Shown: piece after piece, positions 9,845 through 18,604 of the stretch
Layout of the letters: the number at the start of each line of letters is the position of its first letter
Position numbering within the stretch: the stretch's first letter is position 1
Assembly (NCBI GenBank): GCA_021199495.1
Contig: JAJQHY010000015.1
Span: forward strand, 56,374 to 120,373
DNA from: Lachnospiraceae bacterium
GTDB lineage: Bacteria; Bacillota; Clostridia; Lachnospirales; Lachnospiraceae
Direction: 5' to 3'
Length of the DNA stretch: 64,000 nucleotides
Notes under the pieces: generated by a model
The model's database searches: none
Seen by the model: the letters and a program-made list of their open reading frames with translations, nothing else
What the model was told of the DNA's origin: nothing
Translations under genes and position numbers: made by a program

Positions 9845-10020
9845 AAAAAGGACCCGAAGTATGCACTCCAGGCCCAGTGTAAAAGGGGAATTTTACCAAA
9901 ATTCATATGCAGATTTTCATCTGCAAAAAGGAGTATACTACAATGATCGACAAAATGCAAGAATTTTTAAAAAAAATTTACGCAAATCGCAAAAATTATG
10001 ATTTCCGGTTTCTCATATGC
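9845..10020. other. Gene-free gap with a weak small-ORF candidate
   Basis: No convincing gene here. There is a 6-bp hairpin GCAGATTTTCATCTGC followed by AAAAAGGAG and, about ten bases on, an ATG (9943) on the plus strand. The reading frame (MIDKMQEFLKKIYANRKN...) is lysine-rich and open to 10188, but the second half runs antisense through the end of the neighbouring gene, so I do not call it. The AT-rich stretch may carry the promoter of the M16 gene on the minus strand. Confidence 0.3.
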
Positions 10021-10437
10021 TTACAGTGCAAAGGACATGATCGCGAGTTTGGAACACTGAATTTCCTGAATCAGCATGCCTCTGCGTTCCTTTTCTGTCG
10101 GCGGGATGGCGATAAAGTCATCCAGCGAATAGATCTGCTCCCGGTACTCTGTCTTTGTGCCGCCGCCGAATTTGCGGATTTCCTTTAATTCAGAAACCTT
10201 AATCTTCGTGCGCAGGGCTTCAAATGTTTTGTACACCATTCCACCCGTTTCCATATAATAAAACAGGCTCTCCACGGACGTCTGCGGGTCAATTTCCCGG
10301 ATCACATACGTATTCAGGATGGCCTGGAATTTAAACGGAACATCCTTCTCTTCCGACAAATCACCGAAAGTGAACTTTCCGCCCACATAAAGCCTGCCGG
10401 TATCCTGCATGATATATCGATAATCTCTGTATTCCAT
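10021..10437 (-). CDS. Conserved-looking small protein, function unknown
   Basis: A 138-residue soluble protein (starts MEYRDYRYIMQDTGRLYVGG). No signal peptide, membrane segment or catalytic motif is seen. It may belong to a Lachnospiraceae domain-of-unknown-function family (DUF5721 comes to mind, from memory only). Its ATG directly abuts the stop of the sigma-like gene (TAAATG), so the two are translationally linked. Together with the rhomboid-like gene 8 bases further upstream they form a tight three-gene unit; that coupling is the only hint about its role. Confidence 0.75.
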   Translation of the reverse strand: MEYRDYRYIMQDTGRLYVGGKFTFGDLSEEKDVPFKFQAILNTYVIREIDPQTSVESLFYYMETGGMVYKTFEALRTKIKVSELKEIRKFGGGTKTEYREQIYSLDDFIAIPPTEKERRGMLIQEIQCSKLAIMSFAL

Positions 10438-11193
10438 TTAAGAATCCTCGCTGCCTTCCAGATAAGGGATTTTGTTGCCGCTTAAGCGGATGGCTTCCCG
10501 TATTTCCTCTTCCGTGATCCCACTCTCTTTAGACAATTCCTCCACTGACACCTTACGCAGAAGCTCTTCGGACAGCTCTCTCGCCTGGTCATTAACCTTG
10601 TTGATCCGGTCGGCGATCTTCTGATTCTCGTCATGTGTCCCGTTGAGGGAGGAAATATAATCTTCCATGGCGTCCATAATGAGCTTCACCAGCATGCCCT
10701 GTGCTTCCGCGGCATGCTCCATGGCCCCCAGCATAGTGACACCGACCGTCAGGGCCACATTGCCCTCCCCGATCAGGTCTTCCATCAGAGCGCCCTGTCC
10801 CGCATAGAGTCTGGCGATTTCCGCCACACGCGGCAGAAAGATCTCCGTCAGTCTGGCCATTGCTGCCTTATCTCCCGCCATGGCAGAAAGTGTAATAGCC
10901 TCGGTCTCACCATCGCTTACCTTCGGAAGCGCCTCCAGCTCTTTTAAATAAGTGTCCAGGTAGTTAATCTCCTCAGAGGTCATGAATTCCTCCGGGTCAA
11001 CCGCCTCCTCCACTCCAATGTGCTGTTTTTTCAGGTAGTCATAAACGAGCTCCATCTGGGATGGCTGAAAATTTAAAGGTGCAAAAGCAACGTCCAGCTG
11101 GTCTTTGGTGATAATACCGGACTGGTCTTTGGCTACCTGTTTGACATATTCCAATGTTTTTGCGAATAAAATTTCCTGATTCTGGTCTGCCAT
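10438..11193 (-). CDS. Sigma-70-like protein lacking promoter-recognition regions
   Basis: A 251-residue protein laid out like the front half of a housekeeping sigma factor. Residues about 10-62 resemble region 1.1 (helices ending YDYLKKQHIGVEE). Residues 71-130 resemble regions 1.2-2.1 (YLDTYLKELEALP...GDKAAMARLTEIFLPRVAEIARLYAG). EDLIGEGNVAL at 138-148 matches the core-binding region 2.2 (DLIQEGNIGL in sigma factors). The aromatic-rich 2.3/2.4 segment (FSTYAxWWIRQ) that melts and reads the -10 is absent, and there is no region 4. The C terminus (KVSVEELSKESGITEEEIREAIRLSG) resembles region 3. So it may bind RNA polymerase core without reading promoters; this is inference from motif resemblance. 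It is sandwiched between the rhomboid-like gene (8 bases) and the small protein (0 bases). Confidence 0.7.
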   Translation of the reverse strand: MADQNQEILFAKTLEYVKQVAKDQSGIITKDQLDVAFAPLNFQPSQMELVYDYLKKQHIGVEEAVDPEEFMTSEEINYLDTYLKELEALPKVSDGETEAITLSAMAGDKAAMARLTEIFLPRVAEIARLYAGQGALMEDLIGEGNVALTVGVTMLGAMEHAAEAQGMLVKLIMDAMEDYISSLNGTHDENQKIADRINKVNDQARELSEELLRKVSVEELSKESGITEEEIREAIRLSGNKIPYLEGSEDS

Positions 11194-11201
11194 GAGGCCT
11201 C

Positions 11202-12116
11202 CTACTTGACGTGCGTGTGCGTAAACAGATGCTCCGAACAGTATTCATAATTGCCCTTGCATTTGCTGCAGTAGCGGAATTCCAGATTGGGATTGGAAGC
11301 TTCAGTCTGACCGCAGATGGCGCATTTGTGAACCGCGGACTTCATCTTCGGGGGTTTGTTCTCCTTCGGCTTGTCCTGGATATGCATTTTTCGCTTTACC
11401 CTGGATGCCTGCCGGTTGTAAATCTGCTTCGGGTTAAATGTGGTGCGGTTGCGCAGCAGGAAGATACCCATATTAACCAGGGCCGCGCCGATGACAAATT
11501 TACTGAATATATTACCTGTAATAAAGTAATACCCCATCAAAATCAGATAAATCGCACCCAGATACTTCGTCTTAATGGGAATGACAAAAAAGAGCATCAC
11601 CTGCATGTCCGGGAACGTAGCCGCATATCCTAAAAAGATAGACAGATTAATGTAGTAAGTGGACATATAATAAGACGCATACAGAGAATAATAGCTCATC
11701 ACCTGAGCGTTTACGTCTCCTCCCCACACAGGTCCGACCCAGACATAGATATAGAGAAGGCATAGAAACGACGCCAGAATCGTACATAGAATACCGCCGA
11801 AAATATAGGTATTATATTTCCAGGTGCCCCAGACCCTCTCCAACATCGTGCCGATCGACCAGTAGAAATACAACATCAGCAGAGTAAAAAAGTCGAAGCT
11901 TGACGGCGGGATCAAAACCCAGGTAAACAGGCGCCAGATCTGGCCGTGCAGAATCTGCCAGGCATCCAGAGACAGCCAGTTATATAAAAAGGAAGACGTG
12001 GCATCCGTCAGGGATAATACATAGCCGATCGCATAACCGATGACCATATACAGGGACAGATTTTTGATGGCGTAACGGCCAAACCTTTTTTCCCACTTGT
12101 TTTTTCCGTAATTCAT
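11202..12116 (-). CDS. Rhomboid-fold membrane protein, probably inactive, with C-terminal zinc ribbon
   Basis: A 304-residue polytopic membrane protein. The rhomboid/derlin landmarks are GQIWRLFTWVLIP (residues 58-70, the L1-loop WR motif) and MLYFYWSIGTMLERVWG (81-97). The catalytic residues of rhomboid proteases are not seen: the position expected to carry GxSG reads SIFLGYAATFPD (159-170), the HxxxN of helix 2 is FDFFTLL, and no histidine occurs in the last helix (FVIGAALVNMGIFLL). After a basic linker (225-262) comes a zinc ribbon, C265-x2-C268...C283-x2-C286, followed by a Cys/His-rich tail (CSEHLFTHTH). Most likely a pseudo-rhomboid with a cytosolic metal-binding tail. It heads the operon with the sigma-like gene. 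Confidence 0.75.
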   Translation of the reverse strand: MNYGKNKWEKRFGRYAIKNLSLYMVIGYAIGYVLSLTDATSSFLYNWLSLDAWQILHGQIWRLFTWVLIPPSSFDFFTLLMLYFYWSIGTMLERVWGTWKYNTYIFGGILCTILASFLCLLYIYVWVGPVWGGDVNAQVMSYYSLYASYYMSTYYINLSIFLGYAATFPDMQVMLFFVIPIKTKYLGAIYLILMGYYFITGNIFSKFVIGAALVNMGIFLLRNRTTFNPKQIYNRQASRVKRKMHIQDKPKENKPPKMKSAVHKCAICGQTEASNPNLEFRYCSKCKGNYEYCSEHLFTHTHVK

Positions 12117-12342
12117 TGAACTGATAAAACCTTTCTGAAACGATCATAAAACATAAACACGAAACCAGCTCCCGCTTTTCATCAGTCGATGGGAGCAACC
12201 GCTATCATAACTAATGGGTATTCTACCATTCTTTTTCCGGAAAGTAAATAAACGGATTTTCATTCCATAGGCGAATTTACTCGTTTTTAGATTCTTTTTA
12301 TGGTTTTTCGATTTATTTACCAAGAGTGAATGACACGTTTTG

Positions 12343-12371
12343 TTGATTTTATATAAAAAAGGGTGTACAAT
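12343..12371 (+). promoter_or_regulatory. Sigma-A type promoter of the activase gene
   Basis: TTGATT at 12343-12348, a 17-base spacer, and TACAAT at 12366-12371, ending 42 bases before the ATG. The fit to the vegetative consensus is good on both boxes. The divergent rhomboid-like operon shares this intergenic region (12117-12413), which also contains a short hairpin GCTCCC...GGGAGC near 12170-12196. Confidence 0.7.
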
Positions 12372-12413
12372 AGCTGTGCTTTCAAAGCATTGCAAAAGAA
12401 ATGAGGGTTTTTT

Positions 12414-15400
12414 ATGAGTTGTAACGCGTGTGAGACACAGGGCCGTCTGGGCGTGGACATCGGTTCCACTACCGTCAAAATCGTGGTCCTTGATCATGCA
12501 AATAATATTTTATTTTCCGAGTATCAGCGCCACTTTGCAGATATTCAGCAGACATTATCAGAACTGCTTGGCCACGCCATCGAGAAGCTGGGAGACATCA
12601 CTGTATATCCGGCGCTCACCGGCTCCGGCGGCTTAAGCCTGGCCAATCATTTACATATTCCATTTTATCAGGAGGTCATCGCAGTCTCCACTGCCTTGAA
12701 AGACAGGGCTCCTTTGACAGATGTGGCAATTGAGTTAGGCGGCGAGGACGCCAAAATTATTTATTTTGAAAACGGCAACGTCGAGCAGCGCATGAACGGA
12801 ATCTGCGCCGGCGGCACAGGTTCTTTTATCGACCAGATGGCCAGTCTTTTACAAACGGACGCGTCCGGCTTAAATGAATATGCCAAAGATTACAAATCAC
12901 TTTATACCATCGCGGCACGCTGCGGTGTATTTGCCAAGTCCGATATTCAGCCGTTAATCAACGACGGCGCTACCAGAGAGGATCTGTCCGCTTCCATTTT
13001 CCAGGCGGTGGTCAACCAGACCATCTCCGGTCTTGCCTGCGGCAAACCGATCCGCGGTCATGTAGCCTTCCTGGGCGGCCCGCTTTATTTCCTGCCAGAA
13101 TTGAAAAAGGCGTTTATCCGCACTCTCAAGCTGGACGACGAGCATGTGATGAATGTGGAGAATCCGCATCTGTTTGCTGCAATCGGCGCTGCCATGAATA
13201 CCAAAGGCGAGGCGGAAATCTCCTTAAGCGACTTAAAAAAGCGCATGGACGATAAGGTTGTCCTGGACTTTGAGGTGGAGCGCATGGAGCCCCTGTTCAA
13301 AGACCAGGCGGACTACGATGAGTTCGTCACCCGCCATGCTGCGCATAAGGTCGTACAGGGTTCCCTGGCTGACTATCATGGAGGCTGCTATTTGGGAATC
13401 GACGCCGGCTCCACCACGACCAAGGTAGCTGTTGTCGGCGAGGATGGCAATCTCCTGTACAGCTTTTATTCCAACAACAACGGTTCCCCGCTGGATACGG
13501 CCATCCGTGCGATTGCTGAAATCGCAAAGATTCTGCCGAAGGATACGAAGATTCTGCGCTCCTGCTCCACCGGCTACGGCGAGGCGCTCTTAAAGGCTGC
13601 CTTTTTACTGGACCAGGGCGAGGTGGAAACGGTCGCGCACTACTACGCCGCCGCCTTCTTTGACCCGGATGTGGACTGCATCCTGGACATCGGCGGCCAG
13701 GATATGAAATACATCCGCATCAAAAATCACGCCGTGGACAGCGTCCAGTTAAATGAGGCCTGCTCCTCCGGCTGCGGTTCCTTTATCGAGACCTTCGCGA
13801 AGTCTTTAAATTATTCTGTGCAGGATTTTGCGGCGGAAGCTTTATTCGCAGAGCACCCGATTGACCTGGGCACCCGCTGCACTGTTTTCATGAATTCCAA
13901 GGTGAAGCAGGCACAGAAGGAAGGCGCGAGTGTCGCGGACATCTCCGCCGGCCTTGCCTACTCTGTCATCAAAAATGCCCTGTACAAAGTCATGAAGGTC
14001 GCAGACGCCACCGCCATGGGCAAAAATATCGTCGTCCAGGGCGGAACATTCTACAATAACGCTGTCCTGAGAAGCTTTGAAAAGGTGGCCGGCTGCGAAG
14101 CCATCCGTCCGGATATCGCCGGTATCATGGGCGCCTTCGGCGCAGCTTTGATTGCGCGGGAACAGTACCATGTAAACCCGGAACCCATCACCATGCTCTC
14201 CTTAGAGCAGATTCAGGCGCTGCAGTATACAACCTCCATGGCCAAGTGCCGCGGCTGCACCAACAACTGCCGCCTGACCATCAACCGTTTCAGCGGCGGC
14301 AGACAGTATGTCAGCGGCAACCGCTGCGAACGCGGACTGGGCCTTGCCAAGAAGCACAGCGACGTACCAAATTTATTTGAATATAAACTGCACCGGATTT
14401 TTGACTATGAACCACTGGATGAGGTAACGGCCACCAGAGGCACTGTCGGCATCCCCAGGGTTCTCAATATGTATGAGAATTATCCCTTCTGGTTTACTTT
14501 CTTTACCAAACTGGGATACCGCGTGGTTTTAAGCCCGCTCTCCACACACCAGATTTATGAACTGGGCATCGAATCGATTCCCTCGGAGTCCGAATGCTAC
14601 CCGGCAAAGCTGGCGCACGGCCATGTGAAGTGGCTGATTGAGAAGGGCGTGGACTTCATCTTCTACCCGGCGCTGTTCTACGAACGCAACGAGACGGAGG
14701 ACGCAGGCAACCACTACAACTGCCCCATCGTCACCTCCTACAGTGAAAATATTAAAAATAACATGGAGGAAATCACCGACGGAACGGTTCGCTTCCGCAA
14801 TCCCTTCATGAGCTTCCTCTCTGTCGATACCATCAGCCAACAGCTGGAGAAGGAATTTACCGAGATTCCGAAGGAGGAGATCCGCTCTTCATGTGAAGCC
14901 GCCTGGGAGGAACTCGCACACGCGAGAAAGGACATGGAGGATAAGGGTGAAGAAGCTCTGGCTTACCTGGCGAAGACCGGTAAGCGCGGCATTGTCCTTG
15001 CGGGACGTCCCTATCACATTGACCCGGAGATCAACCACGGCATTCCGGAGATGATCACCTCCTATGATATTGCCGTGCTGACGGAGGACTCCGTCTCCCA
15101 CCTGGCAAGTCCGGAGCGGCCGCTGATCGTCTCCGACCAGTGGATGTACCACAGCCGTCTCTACCGCGCCGCCCAGTTTGTCAAAAAGACCGACCAGCTG
15201 GATCTGATTCAGTTAAACAGCTTCGGCTGCGGCCTGGACGCGGTCACCACGGATCAGGTTTCCGACATTCTGACCGGCTCTGATAAGATTTACACCTGTT
15301 TAAAGATTGACGAGGTCAATAACCTGGGCACCGCCAGAATCCGCATCCGGTCTCTGCTCTCCGCCATCCGTGTGCGCGAGCAGGAAAAAAAGCAGCGTGA

Positions 15401-16658
15401 AATCCATTCCAGCGCCTACAACCGCGCGGTATTTACGGAGGAAATGAAGGACAACTATACCATCCTCTGCCCGCAGATGTCACCCATTCACTTCAACATG
15501 CTGGAAACAGCCATGAAGAAGTGTGGCTACAATGTCCATGTTCTCCAGAATGATAATAAGCACTCTGTGGACGTGGGCCTGAAATATGTCAATAACGATG
15601 CCTGCTATCCTTCCTTACTGGTCGTTGGCCAGGTGATGGAAGCACTGCTGTCCGGCGATTACGATTTGAATAAGGTTGCCGTCATTATGACGCAGACCGG
15701 CGGCGGATGCCGCGCCACAAACTATGTGGGCTTTATCCGCAGGGCCTTAGAAAAGGCCGGGATGCCGCAGATACCTGTGATTTCCCTGAATTTAAACGGC
15801 ATGGAGACCAATCCCGGCTTTAAAATCAGCGTTGGTCTTGCGCTGCGGCTGGTCATGGGTGCGGTCTTCGGCGATATCTTCATGCGCTGTCTGTATCGGA
15901 TGCGGCCTTATGAAGAGGTGCCTGGAAGCGCGAATGCCCTGCATGAGAAGTGGGAAACAAAGTGTAAAGAGTTCCTTGGCGGAGATCATGTAAACTATTT
16001 CACCTTCCGCAAAATGTGCCGTGAGATTATTAAAGATTTTGACCATCTGCCCATCCGGGACATCCAAAAACCGCGTGTTGGAATCGTCGGCGAGATTCTG
16101 GTAAAGTTCTCTCCCGCCGGCAACAATCACCTGGTGGATCTCTTAGAGCAGGAAGGTGCCGAGGCTGTGATGCCGGATCTGATTGATTTCATTCTCTACT
16201 GCTTCTATAATCAGATCTACAAAGCGGAAAATCTGGGAACCAGCAAACGGGCTTCTCAGGTTGCCAGGCTGGGCATCTGGGCGGTGGAGCGTTTCAGAGG
16301 CGCCGCCAGAAGCGCGCTTGAAAAGAGCGAACATTTCACGCCGCAGGCCAATATTTATGATCTGGTGGAATATGCGAAGCCGTATGTGTCGATCGGCAAT
16401 CAGACTGGTGAAGGATGGTTTCTGACCGGCGAGATGGTGGAGTTAATCCACAGCGGCGTGACGAACATTGTCTGCACGCAGCCCTTCGCCTGCCTGCCAA
16501 ACCACGTGGTCGGCAAGGGCGTGATCAAGACGCTGCGCAAGCACTTCCCGGAGTCGAATATTGTGGCAATTGACTACGACCCGGGTGCTTCGGAAGTCAA
16601 TCAGCTCAACAGAATCAAGCTGATGCTGTCGACGGCGTTTAAGAAGCTGGAACAGTGA
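12414..16658 (+). CDS. Giant 2-hydroxyacyl-CoA dehydratase activase-like Fe-S ATPase
   Basis: A 1414-residue fusion. Two ASKHA ATPase domains of the BadF/HgdC type are visible: [17 protein letters not shown] (residue 11 on) with cluster-binding ICAGGTGSF (C131), and [16 protein letters not shown] (about 325) with [10 protein letters not shown] (about 448). A cysteine segment KCRGCTNNC (about 610) precedes a DUF2229-type domain ([23 protein letters not shown]). The last 400 residues resemble the HgdB-like dehydratase subunit fold ([28 protein letters not shown]). In characterised relatives, small HgdC-type activases drive ATP-dependent one-electron transfer to a 2-hydroxyacyl-CoA dehydratase. 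The role of the giant form is not established to my knowledge, and no dehydratase genes lie nearby. Its stop is 6 bases from the convergent ABC gene. Confidence 0.9.
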   Translation: MSCNACETQGRLGVDIGSTTVKIVVLDHANNILFSEYQRHFADIQQTLSELLGHAIEKLGDITVYPALTGSGGLSLANHLHIPFYQEVIAVSTALKDRAPLTDVAIELGGEDAKIIYFENGNVEQRMNGICAGGTGSFIDQMASLLQTDASGLNEYAKDYKSLYTIAARCGVFAKSDIQPLINDGATREDLSASIFQAVVNQTISGLACGKPIRGHVAFLGGPLYFLPELKKAFIRTLKLDDEHVMNVENPHLFAAIGAAMNTKGEAEISLSDLKKRMDDKVVLDFEVERMEPLFKDQADYDEFVTRHAAHKVVQGSLADYHGGCYLGIDAGSTTTKVAVVGEDGNLLYSFYSNNNGSPLDTAIRAIAEIAKILPKDTKILRSCSTGYGEALLKAAFLLDQGEVETVAHYYAAAFFDPDVDCILDIGGQDMKYIRIKNHAVDSVQLNEACSSGCGSFIETFAKSLNYSVQDFAAEALFAEHPIDLGTRCTVFMNSKVKQAQKEGASVADISAGLAYSVIKNALYKVMKVADATAMGKNIVVQGGTFYNNAVLRSFEKVAGCEAIRPDIAGIMGAFGAALIAREQYHVNPEPITMLSLEQIQALQYTTSMAKCRGCTNNCRLTINRFSGGRQYVSGNRCERGLGLAKKHSDVPNLFEYKLHRIFDYEPLDEVTATRGTVGIPRVLNMYENYPFWFTFFTKLGYRVVLSPLSTHQIYELGIESIPSESECYPAKLAHGHVKWLIEKGVDFIFYPALFYERNETEDAGNHYNCPIVTSYSENIKNNMEEITDGTVRFRNPFMSFLSVDTISQQLEKEFTEIPKEEIRSSCEAAWEELAHARKDMEDKGEEALAYLAKTGKRGIVLAGRPYHIDPEINHGIPEMITSYDIAVLTEDSVSHLASPERPLIVSDQWMYHSRLYRAAQFVKKTDQLDLIQLNSFGCGLDAVTTDQVSDILTGSDKIYTCLKIDEVNNLGTARIRIRSLLSAIRVREQEKKQREIHSSAYNRAVFTEEMKDNYTILCPQMSPIHFNMLETAMKKCGYNVHVLQNDNKHSVDVGLKYVNNDACYPSLLVVGQVMEALLSGDYDLNKVAVIMTQTGGGCRATNYVGFIRRALEKAGMPQIPVISLNLNGMETNPGFKISVGLALRLVMGAVFGDIFMRCLYRMRPYEEVPGSANALHEKWETKCKEFLGGDHVNYFTFRKMCREIIKDFDHLPIRDIQKPRVGIVGEILVKFSPAGNNHLVDLLEQEGAEAVMPDLIDFILYCFYNQIYKAENLGTSKRASQVARLGIWAVERFRGAARSALEKSEHFTPQANIYDLVEYAKPYVSIGNQTGEGWFLTGEMVELIHSGVTNIVCTQPFACLPNHVVGKGVIKTLRKHFPESNIVAIDYDPGASEVNQLNRIKLMLSTAFKKLEQ

Positions 16659-16674
16659 TATTTATCACTGTTCC
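16649..16674. terminator. Inverted repeat spanning the stop codons of two convergent genes
   Basis: GGAACAGTGATA, two bases, then TATCACTGTTCC: a perfect 12-bp inverted repeat. It contains the TGA of the activase (16656-16658) and, on the other strand, the TGA of the ABC gene; both proteins therefore end in Glu-Gln. The stem could act as a weak bidirectional stop for transcription, but no clear T tract follows on either side. Confidence 0.5.
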
Positions 16675-18455
16675 TTCGCCTTTATGTAGAACTCGGACTG
16701 CTTGTCAAACATCTCCTGATACAGTCCGCCCTTCGCATAGAGCTCCTGGTGGGTTCCGCAGCCTATGATACCGCCGTCCGAAAACACAGCGACTCTGTCC
16801 GCCAGCTGCACGGCTGAAAGCCGATGGGTAATCAGTACCGCACATTTCCCCGCGATAATTTCCTGGAATTTTGTGTACAGCTCATATTCCGCAAGGGGGT
16901 CTAATGCCGCTGTGGGCTCATCCAGGACGTAGATTTCTCTGTCACTGTAAACAGCGCGGGCAATTGAGATTTTCTGCAGTTCGCCGCCGGAAGGATTGAT
17001 TCCCTCCATATCCGTCAGCTTTTCCACCGGCGTGTCATATCCGTTTTGCAGCTTCTCCACCAGAGACGATAAGCCTAACTGTCTGCACACTCTGTCAAGC
17101 TTTGCCTGATCCACCTCACGATCCGGAGTAATATTTTTTCCCAGGCTTAAATAGAACTTGTCAAACTCCTGAAAGGCCGGTGAAAAAAGCCTCTGATAGG
17201 CCTTGTGGTCATAAACAGGCACTTTCCTGCCGTTTAATAAAATCTCTCCCTCGGTTGGTTCATACAGCCCCGTCAGCAGCTTGATAAAAGTAGATTTCCC
17301 AGACCCGTTTTCACCCACAATGCACAGTCTCTCGTCTCCATGTAGCGTAAGATTGACATTGTGAAGCGCATACCTGTCACTGCCCGGATACTGAAAGGAC
17401 ACATTCCTGAATTCTATTGTTGAGGAGCGGTCAAACTTCGTCGTCTCAGTCCCTGCCTTTTCCTGGGCTGTCGGCAGATCCATAAATTTCTTCAGATCGC
17501 GGATATTCATGCAGACCCTCGAAATATTCAGGTAAGATTTCACGACATTTCCCAGATTGGATGAAAACTGATTCGCTGCGCTGATATAAATGGACATCGT
17601 GCCGACCGCCATCCGCCCTGTCAGTACGGCAAAGATAGAATAGGCATACAGGACAATATCCTTGCAAAGGTTGACAATCGCCTGATAAAAGGATGTTTTG
17701 TTGGTGTCGCTGACCATTTTGTGCTTCATGACATTGCCCTGCTGCCTCACAGTTTTCCAGTTGTCAATCAGCATGCCGCCGATGTCAAAGACACGGATTT
17801 CCTTCGCAAAACTGGGATCATTCATCTGAAAATCCGCGGCCCACTCCGTCAGCCAGTAATTATCCAACTCCAGGTTGGTCTCGTATATCCTGACATTCAG
17901 CCGCTTGGTCAGCACGGAATTGATCCACACCACTCCCAAAATAAAGACAATCATCAGGGGATTGATGGCAGCGACCACAGAAAATACAATCGCAAAGCTG
18001 ATCACCGCCGAAAATATGGCTGCAAGCGAATCCACCGCTGTGAATACCGAATCCAGCGCATTGTCCGCGTGCTCCTTCATGTGCAGGATATCCGGAGATT
18101 CAAAGCTGGCATAGTCCATTTCCACCACCTGCCGAAAAAAAATTCCTCCCAGCTGATCCCGGAGGACAAGCTTTCTTGAATCCGCCTTCACCGTAAGGAA
18201 AGCATTGATGGAAGTCTGCAAAAAGGTCGCTGACACAAGAAGCACTGCATACAGCACAGTTTTCGTAATATCCTGAGCAATCAGCTCATTAATGATAAAG
18301 CCCGGCAAAAGCGTGTAGCAGATCAGCGCCAGCGCACTGATAGCCGCCTTTAAAAAGGTGAGCAGAAAATAGGGCTTACCGTCATTTAAGATAAACCCAA
18401 AAGCGTAGAGCAACAGGCGAAGGTTGCTCTTTAAATCTGTCATTGTTTTTTTCAT
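16665..18455 (-). CDS. ABC exporter half-transporter (TMD-NBD fusion)
   Basis: A 596-residue protein with about six membrane segments in the first 320 residues and a C-terminal nucleotide-binding domain: Walker A GENGSGKST, signature PSGGELQKISIARA, Walker B YVLDEPTAALDP, and H-loop ITHRLS. The signature has proline where LSGGQ is canonical, a change often seen in peptide or lipid exporters. The start ATG at 18455 has GAGGTG eight bases upstream. It is separated from the other half-transporter by a palindromic terminator and has its own leader region, so the pair need not be one transcript. Substrate cannot be inferred; a heterodimer with the 18605-20335 product is plausible. Confidence 0.9.
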   Translation of the reverse strand: MKKTMTDLKSNLRLLLYAFGFILNDGKPYFLLTFLKAAISALALICYTLLPGFIINELIAQDITKTVLYAVLLVSATFLQTSINAFLTVKADSRKLVLRDQLGGIFFRQVVEMDYASFESPDILHMKEHADNALDSVFTAVDSLAAIFSAVISFAIVFSVVAAINPLMIVFILGVVWINSVLTKRLNVRIYETNLELDNYWLTEWAADFQMNDPSFAKEIRVFDIGGMLIDNWKTVRQQGNVMKHKMVSDTNKTSFYQAIVNLCKDIVLYAYSIFAVLTGRMAVGTMSIYISAANQFSSNLGNVVKSYLNISRVCMNIRDLKKFMDLPTAQEKAGTETTKFDRSSTIEFRNVSFQYPGSDRYALHNVNLTLHGDERLCIVGENGSGKSTFIKLLTGLYEPTEGEILLNGRKVPVYDHKAYQRLFSPAFQEFDKFYLSLGKNITPDREVDQAKLDRVCRQLGLSSLVEKLQNGYDTPVEKLTDMEGINPSGGELQKISIARAVYSDREIYVLDEPTAALDPLAEYELYTKFQEIIAGKCAVLITHRLSAVQLADRVAVFSDGGIIGCGTHQELYAKGGLYQEMFDKQSEFYIKAKEQ

Positions 18456-18553
18456 GATAAACGCACCTCATTTTCGTAGTCATGTCGTTATTTTGTCTCA
18501 TAATATATGTGCCTCCTTTCACATGACAACGATTATGCGTTTTGTCCCCTCAA

Positions 18554-18599
18554 AAAACAAGTACCAAGAATTTTTTAAAAAATTCTTGGTACTTGTTTT
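18554..18599 (-). terminator. Perfect 46-bp palindrome, terminator of the first ABC gene
   Basis: AAAACAAGTACCAAGAATTTTTT is followed directly by its exact reverse complement (23-bp arms, no loop; in RNA the inner A/T bases form the loop). On the minus strand the stem is followed by a run of T. It starts 6 bases after the stop of the 18605-20335 gene, so it should work as an intrinsic terminator. Confidence 0.75.
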
Positions 18600-18604
18600 A
18601 AAAA

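Noticed and set aside
9943..10188. Plus-strand ORF MIDKMQEFLKKIYANRKN... after AAAGGAG
   Set aside because: The second half is antisense to the end of the 10021-10437 gene and no homologue is known to me; probably chance.
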